A stretch of 64,000 nt of DNA, taken from positions 32,707,160 through 32,771,159 of the forward strand of contig NC_134999.1 in the NCBI RefSeq assembly GCF_051020985.1, written 5' to 3'. This document shows positions 13,131 through 25,200 of this stretch, one piece after another. The stretch comes from Nomia melanderi (lineage: Eukaryota > Arthropoda > Insecta > Hymenoptera > Halictidae). The position numbers and the translations under genes are program-made. The notes beneath the pieces were generated by a model. It saw only the letters and a program-made list of their open reading frames with translations, did not search any database and was not told the DNA's origin. Position 1 is the stretch's first letter; each line of letters begins with the position of its first letter.

Positions 13131-16100
13131 TAAAAAAGATCGACGACGTATAGGATCCACTAATACTTGCAGAAACATCTTCAATCATGGAACTCAACTA
13201 TCAACTATCCTCCGTAATCAATATCCAAAGTAATCGAGCGATTTTCCATGACTCTTAACATGCCAATTCCCCAGCCACACGGATCAACATAACGTTTGAC
13301 CGAAAATCGATCATGCGGTTCTCATTCAGTATCGCAATCGCGAAACTTCGCAAGGCCGAGCCGTGCGCCTTGATATCCTGGGACACGATTGGCGCGCGGC
13401 AAACGAGGCCAGGCGTGTTCCTCTGATCCCAGCGCGCCACAGAGGGATTCATTATTTTTAATTAAACAAAACAATAATACGCTTATTAATTGATTAATTA
13501 AACATCGCGCGTACATTACGTTGTATGTCGACGGTTAATCCGCCGTTTCAATCCTTTGGACGAGCCGCCGCTTATTAACGGCCGACTTTTGCGCCAGGAG
13601 TTTCTCTGTAGCAGCGCATGAAAAGAGGGACGTGTGCGCGCGCGGTGCTGTGCGAGAGGCGGGTACCGCCGGTGAAAAAAAATTCGTTCGCTCGTATCAT
13701 TGTGTTTGTCCGGTCGGCCGTGATCGCGACGCGGGTTTTATCAATACGCCGTATTCGGCGGGATAATAGCCTGACTTTTTGTCCGTGCGCGCGCGCGAGC
13801 GAGCTAGCGAGCGCAACGCCCGCGTCCCAGGACTTCCCCATCGATCGTAAATTTAATGAAGTTGTATCAGTTATCGACCCGACGCCTTTTTTCCTTGCAA
13901 TTTCAATAATTAATTCCGCGATTTAGCGTGCTCGCCGGCAATCCATATCGTCCCCCGCGTCCTTTCTCTTGCGTTTCAGATAAATAATTTCATCCCCGCG
14001 ATTCGAACCTGGTCCTTTTTGTATTTCTTCGCAGTGTTTTAATCTATCGGAGATCTTTCGCATCGCGCCAATAGGGAAGCATGGACTTTAAAACTGTTAA
14101 TTGATGCGTTAATATCCTACCGTCTAGGTTAATTTCATAGCAACTCAATGTTCCTCTTATACATAGCTTCTGACATTTAATGATGCAGTGTTCGACTGAA
14201 TTTAGAAGACTTCAAAGGTAAAGATTGCAACTTTCTACTTAATAATTGCAATCGATATAATATACATCAAGCCACTTTCACCTTCTCCGAGCAGATCAAA
14301 ACATTAAATCACACGTTCACCGCGAGCATCGCCGCAACAGTCTGTTCGCCCCGTTGCAATAAAATTATTAACACCACCGCGAACAATCGCCAACAAAAGA
14401 TCCTCTCCGCGAAAAGCCTCGAACAAAGTGTTGCGTTTGCCCCGCATGAAACATACCCCTCGACAACAAACGGCGAGAAAGAACGAGGAACGGACGCGGC
14501 ACAATTGCAGGGCCGCGCTCGCGCGCGTGCATAATGCCGGAGAGCGGGTCAGAGACCGAAAGGGAGTGAAATTGGAAAAATAAATGCTGGGACCGAACAT
14601 AAATTAAAAAAGGTTGAAAGGCCGGCCGCGAGTGTGGAAAACGGTTGGAGGCGTTTGAGGCGGTCGTAAGGTAATTTTCGAACGTTATACGCGGCCAGGT
14701 GAGGAGTGCATAAACTTCCCGTGACGCAACGCGGCGAAGGCACAAAACCAGTGGCGGCAAGTTGCGGCCGGCGAATGCGCGATATAAAACGCCTTTGTCT
14801 TGCAAAAACCCGCAGACGTATATCATGTGAGGCCGGGCCACCGCCGGGGCATTGTTTCACTCTCGCATAATTACGGCGAGTCACGTTTTAAAGTTGAATT
14901 TCACCTAAATAAAGCTTAATGTTATTATCGCGGCCAACGGCGGCTCGCCATTATGAGCTGGTTACAGTCCCGAATGTCATTGTGCGGCTGGCCGCGTGAT
15001 CGTTTCCGCGATATTAAGGCGGAACGACGTTTTTCCGCTGTTTTTCCGCGTAACTGGGACCGTCGCTCGCCGGCGCGATCGACGTTAATTAGATGCGCCG
15101 CGAGAAAGAAAGCTAACCCTCTTCCGTAACCGCGTGCGTTTGCCGTTAATTCCGTGGAGTTGCGCACCTCGAATCGCTGAGTTCTAATACGGGAACAATA
15201 ATGATAGGAATGGAGGCTTAATGATGCGGCGATTAACGGTGTACAGTGGTTCCTGAAAGACGCATTCCGTGGATCGCGATGAAGGGGGAATTATTCTCTG
15301 TTGGTGATTCGAGGCTCAATACGCGGACTGCGTGTGTAAAGTGGTTCGAAGTTTGATTACAGCTCGGGCATATCTTAGATTAACTGTGTATGCCTTTTTG
15401 AGAACAATATCGATAGTTCGTTTTATTTTTCTGTATTATTCTATGATCCTTTTCTACGTCCGAGAAACTTCAAGGATTTCTTCTTCGCAAAGATTCTAAC
15501 GTTACGGAATCTTCAACTTTCTCAGTGCGACACTTTTGAAATTCTTATTTCTGACATAACGAACCCTTTCGTATATTATCCCACGCAACATTCGCGAATA
15601 ACGAATACAAGAAACATTCGGTTTAAAGGAAAGGGCTATCCGCAGAGCACAAATTAATTTTATTCACTTTATTTACCTCCCACTCAGACCGCGCGTCTAA
15701 ACATTTCCCGAGTCGAACAATCCGCCGGAGAGTTCATTAAAGGACAAATGGAAACATTAAGTAAGTCGTGAACAATCAGCGGCGAACAGTTCCTTTGAAA
15801 CGTCACGGATTAAACAGCGAGCCGTCGTTTGAAGTTCCATCGGGGGGAAAAAAAGGCGACGACTTTTCGTGTGCAGCGACCTAATAACATTAATAATGCG
15901 CACGCGTCGCGCGGCAAAATTTCACGGAACAATGTTGTCTTAAATACGGGTCGCGCGCACAAAGAGGCTGCGCGTTACAATTGGACACCCGTTAGAGATC
16001 AAACCGGCAAAAGGGAGCGGCGGCGGCGGCGGCGGCAGGCAAAGTGTCCGCGGCGATAGTTTTAATAGTATTAATTCTACGCGGAATTACTTTGCCGGTG

Positions 16101-16936
16101 AACAGTAATGAGGTGGGTCGTAAAGCGTCGGCGTAACGAGTCGGGGAAAACGCGCGGGAAAACGGGAACCACGTTTAGCCTTATTGTTATCGACGTCGGC
16201 GGGGGTCACGGAGCGGAGGAGAGGTAAAAAATAGAGGAGCGAAAACAAAAAGGAGGGGCGAGGGGGTGGGGGCAAAAAAAAAGAAAGAAAAATATACAGA
16301 GAAAGATTTGTTTTCTTGCGTTCGCGGCGGGCTTGTGCCCGCTTCACATTTTCTAATTACGAATTCGAGTGTAACCGGGTCCATTGGAACGCGTTCGCGG
16401 AAGTAGGCCGCAAAGGACGTGTCAGAAATTACGCGAACGCCCCTTTTATTTCTTTCGCGGAAGCGAATTTAATTAAAACGATGTCCATACAGAAGTTTCT
16501 TTTTGTATCGCCGCGCCGAGGAGGCTGGCTGGGCCGCGAGCGCCGCGTTAATTAATTACGGAATATAAACGCAAGTCCCCGCGCCATCTTGCGCGGGGTT
16601 ACTTACCGGGTACCGGCGAGGGGAAAAAAAAGTTAATAAGACACGATCGGATGAATTTCTCAGCCGGGATGGAAACTTGAACGCCGGACCGGGGACCGAC
16701 GGTGGGACGAGGATATCGTGCGCTCGGATTCATAAATCGTCAATGAGACCCGCTAATAAAATGGAAATGCTTTCGGAAGGAAATATTCAAATGATTCCGC
16801 TAATTGATGGTAACGGAATTCTTGCATGTGATCGAGGACTTTTGCCCCCGATCGCTTTGATTTCTCCTGTGTTTGGGTTTGAGTAATCTTATAATTAGGA
16901 TTTCTTCGAGGTTTGGACTGTTAGGTATGTAGATGC

Positions 16937-17105
16937 GTAGATACATAGATACATATATACATATGTACATACATATATAGGTACACAAGTAGATACATAT
17001 ATACATATATACATACATATATAGGTACACAAGTAGATACATATATACATATATACATACATATATAGGTACACAAGTAGATACATAAATACATAGATAG
17101 ATAGA
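16937..17105. repeat. 44-bp minisatellite
   Basis: GTACACAAGTAGATACATAT recurs at 16981, 17025 and 17069, giving a period of exactly 44 bp. The unit combines a short GTACACAAGTAG segment with TA/CA-rich sequence. A diverged partial unit precedes at about 16937-16980 and a truncated one closes the array. It generates repetitive Tyr/Cys/Ile open frames on the minus strand that are not genes. Confidence 0.92.
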
Positions 17106-18951
17106 AAAATATTGAAAATTCCGACATTTATTTTACGATAGGAAAAAGGTATGTCGGATAGTTTGGCAAGATTTATTGTTAATTATGATGTCATCGGAGT
17201 CAATTAGGTAGATGGCGTTTGAACGTGTCCACCCGTGAATCTAGCTCCATTATAGAATCATAGATTAGAGGCTTTGATACGTGTCGTTCCGGTATCAACA
17301 GAAATGATTGCGAGGTATCGCGCTTTTACGATCACGCTCGGCGATAACTGCTTCGCGGCGAAAACGCGTTTGAAAATAACAGCTGTTCAAGCCGGTCCTT
17401 CAAACGTGTCGCTATTGTTAAGCAATATCCCTAATGCGGCGTCGATTCATAAATACTCGGCCGCGTACAACGTCCGCCGCGACGTCCCTGTAAATGACGA
17501 CTATCGAGGACCGTGTATAACTGGACGTTACACGGCTAGCACATAAACGTTCCCTGCACCGCTCGATGAACAGTAATTACGCGTTATGCGTTTGCCACTG
17601 ATTCACCCACGTCCGTGGAAAAAGGAAATGTCGCGAATGGACGCTGATGGCCGCGATAAATGCCGGCGATCGGTTGACATCGTCAGGGATGAGCCGGCGA
17701 AATGGATGTTCGCCGGATGGAACACGTGATTTAAAGACGGAAATTTAAAAGACGCTTACGCAGGATGCAATTACCGACGCGGAATGATCGAATTCACGAA
17801 GATTATTACTTCTAACTTCGAATTAACATGTGGCAGAATTGATAGTAAGTACCATTTGCATACGAACCTTCAAACACGCCGTCACGAATACTCACCCGTC
17901 CTCGCATTATATACGATTATGAAGCCGACTATTTCTAGTGGATTTAATTACAACATTAGTTATCGGTGCGTGATTTCCAATAAGACATTATCGAAAACGT
18001 GTACCTTGTTTCATTATAAAATGTAAATGAATGTTGATCAATAACCGCATTAACGACCAAGATTAACGTCTCTTAATCACAGTACATAATTAATCTCTGC
18101 TCCCCTGATAAGGTATCGCAACCAGAACCTAGGTGAAACTTATCCGCACAATTAGCCCCATAAAGCCTGATAATTGCGCGCAACGGCATCTAATTAAAAA
18201 ACAGAGTAATTTCGATAATTGCTATCCGCCCAACATTATCAACACCGTCGGGTCGAAGTGTCGTAATTGCAGCCATCTTCTTCATCAGCACGAGTACCCT
18301 AATGAACGAATCGGGTAATTCAATAAAATCAATCTTGATATTAATTATAAAATTATTCTATCGGACCACCCTTCAATTCCGCAAGAACCGTGCATGGAAC
18401 GAAGGATATATAACCAAAGTCGTCGGCGGTACCAATTTTGCAGATGTCGCGGGGGGGGGGGGCGGTGGCGATCGACAGAGGAAAAATTAGACTGGCTCGT
18501 AGACACGGGGCCACGGGAAATTTGTTTATCGGCATGCGAGCGGCCGGCGCATTAATACGCGGCCCGTCAGCGATAACCATTCTCAATATCCATAATTATT
18601 ATCAGCGGCGAGAGCTGTTGGCAGGCCCGGCGCGCCACGTGACTCGTTCCCGTCGAAATAAAATGACAACGTTCATTTGCAAATGCGCTAAAGTGCATTA
18701 TTTTTATTGGGTTTGTTAGTAGCCGAATCACGAGTCGGTGTGCGAACGATCCTCCGTGTGCCCGTGCCAGTATATGCGTGCGCGCGTGTTGTCCGGTGAA
18801 CGCGACTCATGTCGGGAAAGGGGATGATCGTGTGCGTGCGAACGCACGCGTCAGCTTCGTTCTACAACGACGGCTAAAGGGAGTGTGACAGATTCGCTGG
18901 GGGAATACCGGTTGCCGATGAATTTTTTTTGCCTCCTTTCCCTCCCCCCCG

Positions 18952-18990
18952 TCTCTCTCTCTCTCTCTCTCTCTTTCTCTCAGTCTCTCT
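18952..18990. repeat. (CT)n microsatellite
   Basis: Uninterrupted CT run at about 18953-18973, continuing imperfectly, then a T-rich run. Confidence 0.9.
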
Positions 18991-19224
18991 CACTTTTTTT
19001 TTTGGTTCGTCGCGGGGTCGCTCGCCCCGGAGAAAAACTGCATCGATGTTTGGCAACGATTCCGGCTGATCGAATCGACGTGTCATAGGAATTTATCTTT
19101 ACGGAACGAGCCAGCGGAACCTCTTTCTATTCGACGAATAATTACTGGCTTTGAACGCGCGTGATTCTGGGAATGGGATTTCCGAAATTCCCTGCCTTTT
19201 TTCATACGCAATTTTCCGATAGGG

Positions 19225-19254
19225 CGTGCGCGCGCGCGCGCGCGTGTGTGTGTG
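19225..19254. repeat. Compound (GC)n-(GT)n microsatellite
   Basis: A GC dinucleotide run passes directly into a GT dinucleotide run. Alternating purine/pyrimidine of this kind favours Z-DNA. Confidence 0.9.
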
Positions 19255-19947
19255 TTTTTTGGTGGAAGTTTGGAAGCACGTCGATGGAGAGTTGGTTACA
19301 TTTGCATGTTCTAGTAGGGATCGTATGGAATTTTTGGTGCTGTTGCTTTCCGAACATTATTTCGGTTGATTTTCGCGATTGGGTGAGTATTGGTTTGGTT
19401 TGGCCGCGTATGTTTCGCGTTCAAAGGACAGAACTACATCGCGTTTAAGTATAAACATTTATAAATAGAGACGCCAGTTAAATACTGTACAGAATCTATG
19501 AATTACAAAAAGGTTTACATTAATTAACATTGTATTCCTCAATCGACTAATTTTCAACCAGGCTTCTACACTGTCCAATCTCCGCGATCAACTACAACAC
19601 TCCAAATAATACTTCCAAACGCAAACGTTTAAAAAATTCTCCAGTCGAACACTAATGGAAGTACTAGTTAAGAAACACAGCAACTCCAGAACTTTCTATC
19701 ATTAGGTCCGCGCGGAACGGCAACAGAACGAGTTGACAAGTGTCCACCGCCTTAACAAGAATCAGGAGAGCGAGCTCTCGCGCAGTTTCGGTTGACGGCT
19801 TATATTTCGCGAGCAGTCGATTTTAATAAACCCGATGTAAACGGTTCGCCCCTTCCCTTTGTGGAGGAAGTTTCCGGGAGACCGCGCCGATTTTTAAATA
19901 TAGTGCCGTAGGTTTGGGCACCAATGGGAGAGAGAGAGCGAGGGACG

Positions 19948-19952
<5 letters not shown>

Positions 19953-20007
<55 letters not shown>
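19953..20007. repeat. (AG)n microsatellite
   Basis: Uninterrupted AG run at 19953-19998, the longest GA repeat in the window, with a short imperfect extension. Confidence 0.95.
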
Positions 20008-20008
<1 letters not shown>

Positions 20009-21443
20009 GGCAGCCGGGTCGTGGGTGGCAAACCTGCGACCACCGTCAAAGCTTTTCGCAAGCGTTCTCCGCTTGCCTCGCTGATCCACGAAAAAGGCTC
20101 GCCATCCGTGGAATCTTTTGTTTATAATTTTTTTTGATCATTACCCAACAGGCAACTAATTCTACCCGGCGGGTGCATTCAAAATTTATCGGCGGCGCGA
20201 CAAAACGCACCCTCCGATATTTTTTTATCTCGCTCTCCCCGTCTCCCTTTCGCCCGCTGTCAACTGGCTTCCACCTTCGCAGCCTTTCTCTCTCTATCCT
20301 TTCACGTGTGCACGCGTACGTGTACGTGTTCGCCTTTCTCTTCCACTTCCCCCCCCGCGTCCGCCGTTCGTTCGCTCTTTCAAGCTCGCCCACCTGCCAC
20401 CCCTCGCGCCACCCGCTCCCTATTGGACACCGTTCAAAGGGTATTCAGAGTCGAAGGTCCGGAAATGGTTCGGTGAAAAAAACAGGTAGACAGAGTTAGG
20501 CACTTGTTTGTCCAAGGGGGATCCATCGGGGCATCGTGATTTTCCAAAAATTGAAATCCGTGCATCGAGAGCGCCGGGTGTATAGGCATCCTTTATCTCC
20601 GCTCAGCTAATTACACGTTTCCAAACTCTACGCGAGGCATCCAGCTCGCCGCCGTCAATGGGGAAGTAATTCTCGTTGCTCGACGCACCGGGCAACTTCC
20701 GTTTTTGTTGCGCCCCATTTCGCGGTAAACTGCGACAACGATCGGTCGCGACTTACCGGCACTTTTCTTTCTCCGTCAGGTGGCCGACACGTTTTCGCCT
20801 GGTTGCGCTGTCCGTTTGTAATACTAAACCTTTAATTTTCTAAGCTACGTAATGGTAATCTTGTATAATATTGTAATAAATAGTATTGTATTTTTAGTTA
20901 ATCCTAATTCGACTTACAGTTCAATGATACAGCCGTTCGTTACGATATTCGATCAGTTTCGAAATATCTAGAATACACGTACCGCCGAAAAACTTCCGTG
21001 CAGTGCCGCGCAATAAATAAAAAGCCACATTAACGAAACGTGACCATTTATAACTCCATAAAAGTATATCAAAAATAATCACACAAAATATATTTGCGGA
21101 CCGCTACCAGAGACAGAGACATCCTAGAAATTAAACGCAACGGTATAAAACCAACGTGGCCCGCGTACACCGTGACATCGTCGCGGTAGAATATTATACA
21201 ATAATAATAATGCCGCTAATAATACAGCTTTATTAGAAACGCCACGACAACAGCGCAACAATCAACAGTAAAAAGAGTCCGGTCCGTCGCAGCGCGACGA
21301 GTTCACCGGGACAACCGAACCGTCGCGCGGCGACGTCAAAAAATTTCATAACCCGGTAAATATTTCCAAATGGAGCGGTATTTGTTACAGGGACGAATAA
21401 AACGCATTTTTCCCGTGGGAGGGGGTCCAGGAGGACCGGAGGA

Positions 21444-21459
21444 GGGGGGGGGGGGGGGG
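21444..21459. repeat. Poly-G run (16 bases)
   Basis: Sixteen consecutive G inside a wider G-rich block (21419-21459). Runs of this length are also prone to sequencing or assembly length errors. Confidence 0.9.
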
Positions 21460-22249
21460 TTAACTAATTGAGGCCGCGTGACAGGGAGGCCGAAAAACGC
21501 ATCGGACCGCGAGGCGGCGGCCGGGTCCTGGGTTCCTTTGATCGTTTCCTCTCATTTTCCGGGGTGCACACATAATTATCACCGTTTAACCGTTCCATAA
21601 TCGAAAAATGTCTCCACCGTTGCGTTTTGTTCGGCGCAACGGGGCCCGGCGCGGCGCGGTGGCGGTTCCGCGCGCGTTTCAGAGGTAATAAACTCGACGT
21701 CCTCGTCAAAGAAAGCGACACCGGCGCGAGCACCGTTAATGAGACGCGCTTACACGCGCCGGGATCCCGATTCCGTGCGGCGAGTGGCATATTTAAAAAG
21801 GCTGAAGAGGAAAGGAGAGCAATAGAGGACGGAACAGGGACGGCGCGAGAAGGGGTGGGCCTCGAGTTGCTGGAAAAAAGGGTAACAGTCTGCATTCAGA
21901 GATCGTTGGTGTTGGGGCCGCGAGCGAAACCGGGGCTACAGTAGAAGTAATGTGTTTAGACGCAGGCATTTTTATCGCGCTACACCCACGCCCGTCCGAC
22001 CCCGCCCCATCCCCCGGCTCGAAGCTTTTGTTGTTTCCAATGCTTTATGTGAATTGCACTGTAAAATCTCATTATAGTCGTGTGCAATGCGTCCATTATA
22101 TCCCGTGCCAGAAACATTTTTCCCCCAACCCGATTTTCCCCCTTTTTTTCCATGTTCGTCCTCTCTCTCTCTCGCACTCTTTGTTCCCTCCCCTCCGTTG
22201 CTTTCGCGCGATCTCTCTCTGTTTGTTTCTGTCTCTCTGTTTCTCTCTT

Positions 22250-22252
<3 letters not shown>

Positions 22253-22286
<34 letters not shown>
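22253..22286. repeat. (CT)n microsatellite
   Basis: Seventeen consecutive CT units, inside a wider pyrimidine-rich tract at about 22130-22290. Confidence 0.95.
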
Positions 22287-22288
<2 letters not shown>

Positions 22289-25200
22289 AGTGCACGTTTA
22301 CTCTTTTTTTTCGCCATTCGTACCGAAACATTCCCTAAATTTATTCGTTCGTGCGACGCGCCACGGTCTAATTTGTTTCGGCAGAGAACAACGCTCGTTG
22401 CGCACGACGATGGAGGCTAATTACCCCGAGCCCGGTGTTCATCCGATCGGTGTCCGATCTCGTCTCGGATACGCGATGTCGCGCTCGCGCGCTCTTTTTC
22501 CGCCTCGATCTTTCCGGCATTCTGGCGTTTCGTGTAGTTTTGTTTCCTCGTTTTTCATAGGACAGCGGGACCGCTTCGTTCGACCGTGCTCGGTTATCGT
22601 TAAACGAACGACGGTCGAACTGCGTTTGAACCGACGCCGGCCCTTACGCATTGCCAGAGACGAGCTGAAATAATTGTAGGGTGTACAGGCTCCTCTGTAT
22701 TTGTTGGTCGTGTTGAAATGTTGAGAGACGTTGCCACGTTTTGCCGGTAATCAGTGGAATTTTAATACTGTTGCATTAGAAGCTTAGGGAAACTTGCAAC
22801 GATGAAACTTAAGGCGATAAACGAATTGTTTACGTATACATTCTGGCAACTAGAAGTAATAGAAAATGGAAAACAACTTTAAAGAAGAAACTAAACATCC
22901 TTCCCTTATTACGATCCTTATCATAAGATGCCGATCGAAGAAGGAATTACTGAATAAATAACATGTTATTGCCAATGGCTCTAGAAAAAAGAAAAACTAA
23001 CTTATGCTGTTCTCTATACAAGTACAACGATATTCGTACGTCGACCCGATTATCCACAGTACCGTCGTGCACTCGATTCAAAGAGTAGCCATACGCTCCT
23101 TCAACTTTTCCTTTTTGCATGACCGTTGCCAACTAGTGGATTGCGTAGTCCGAGGTCCTAAATTTTGTGTCCGTGAAGAAGCCTTTGGTACCCGGCGTTT
23201 CGTATACCGAGGCGAACATTCGATCGGGAATCCGAGCTTGTAATGGGCGCGATACATTCCGTATCGCCGTTAATGCGGGGCAACTTAATGTAAGCAGCGA
23301 GCGAAGGAATAATAGTGGCCTAGCCTACGGACATTCATTTATCTTAGTTTATTGCCAACTGCGAGGAAACAAACACCGCTGGAATACGCAACGACGCGCC
23401 ATTAACCTCTCCGAGTCGCTTTGCCGGGCCGAGCTTAACGGTTTGTCCCGTACTTTTATTCAGCCGGCTTTCTTTCTGCTTAATAATGACTCGATGATGT
23501 ATCGTCATTTGTATCTTACCGTGCTTTCCTAAGTGGGCACGTTCTGGCCGGGCTCTCTGTTGCAACACCAGATCGATGGAATGTAATCCTGTTGCGGGAA
23601 CAGAGGTTTCTCTTTGTTACGGAAAGAATGCTTCCTACGATCACGCGGGGAACTTTTAGGAACCTTCTAATGGAAGATTGATTGTCTATTTACTATGCAA
23701 TAGACGATTGAATAATTGAAGATTGTTAGGCTGACTTTTCGACCCGATGAAACATATCGCGTGATACTCAGTCTCCTTACGTCATCTGAACTCTATATTT
23801 TATATCCTTTATCAAAGTCTCTTTCGTTTCTTTATTATTTCAATACCAAATACATTACAACTATCAAATTACCAGTTTCGTGTTTATCCCATAGAAGGAA
23901 TAAAACTTGCTTTCATATGATCCGACAGAATGCTTACAGAAACTTCCTGCAATGCTCGACAACAACGGAACTCCAAAGAAAATTGTCAGTCCCAGTGGTC
24001 ATTCAATAATGCCCAAAGCCGGTCGTAATCTCCGCCCCACTTTCTCCATTCAGTGAGCCCTTCGGCGAACAAAGGAAACAGATTAAACCCCGCGAAGCGA
24101 TTCTTTCGTTGGGTATCTCGCCGGGCGCTATTTCATCAGCGTTTCACGACGCGACGGAACGACGCGCGGCGCGGCTCGACGCGGCTTCAAAGTAACTGGG
24201 AAGCATTGTGCGCCGGGGCCGAGCGCGGTCGAATAACCGGGCGTCGTTACATCGTCGGCGTGGGCGTCGCGATAACCGACGGGAAACGTTACGATTCGTT
24301 CGCAGCCGCAAAACGCCGAGCGTGGAGCCGCGAATCCATCGGGCCAAGGAGGGCCGAGCTCCTTGAGGGCACACGGCGCGCGGCGGTAATGTCGTCGCAA
24401 AATCCACTGTGAGTACACCTCAAATTCCGGCAGAGGAGGCTCAGCTCGTAAAGCACAGGAAGATGCATGCCGGGATATTAAGGCCATTATCGCCGTTGCA
24501 TATTCATGCCGTATTATAATGAAAATACAGTTTATTACCGAAGATTAACAGCTTCTTACGACGACGGCGCGCGCGAGCGCTGGCGACCAAGCTTCCCTCG
24601 TCGCTTTAGCAACCCCCGAGACCACCCTTCGCTGAGACCATTCGAACAAGAGACGGGAGCCATGGATTTATGACAGTCTTGCTTCGATTAGGGTATTCGT
24701 CGTTAAAGAGTGGAGTCGAGTGTTGGATGTTTGATGTTTTCTGATCGTTGGGCTTTCGATGGTTAATGCGAAATAAGGTTTGGAAAGTGTATGTCGTTCG
24801 ATGTGTATTCTGCTGAGATTTTAGATGATTTAGTAGTTTGCTGGAAATTCGTTGTTAAAAAATTGTGGAATTCATCTGAAGTTCCCTCTGCCATTCCATA
24901 CGGTCCGGTTAGTGCATAAAATCCGCAGTCTGTTAATGATATTTTAGGATTTTCATTTTACCGGGTAACGTTGAATAAAAATACAGTAGAATTTCCCCAT
25001 CACTCTTCCATTTGACGAAAATACAATTTAGTAGAGGGGAATATTGTAGAGAAGCAAGATATTCATCGTTTGTTTTCTTTTTGCGATACTCCCGTCTGTT
25101 TGAAGTTTGAAACAGAAAGGGAGGACAGATTGGGGATATAGATTATTATTTGGAGATATTAAATAATTACTTCGGATTCTTGTAATGTCAATATACCAAA

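Noticed and set aside
13990..14025. ATTCGAACCTGG resembling the T-arm of a minus-strand tRNA
   Set aside because: The T-stem does not pair and no acceptor stem or anticodon arm can be laid out around it.
16800..17127. Tyr/Cys/Ile-rich minus-strand open frames
   Set aside because: They are translations of the 44-bp minisatellite.
20762..20825. Strong acceptor-like pyrimidine tract (CTTTTCTTTCTCCGTCAG) at 20779
   Set aside because: No convincing donor follows and the downstream frames close quickly or lack family resemblance.
22080..22673. Forward open frame of 197 codons
   Set aside because: Its middle is translation of the (CT)n microsatellite (poly Leu-Ser) and the rest shows no family resemblance.
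24389..24412. ATG-TCG-TCG-CAA-AAT-CCA-CT followed by a consensus donor (GTGAGTAC)
   Set aside because: It would leave phase 2, which does not fit the phase 0 acceptor of exon a, and the frame upstream has no recognisable protein. It would need an intermediate exon that I do not see.
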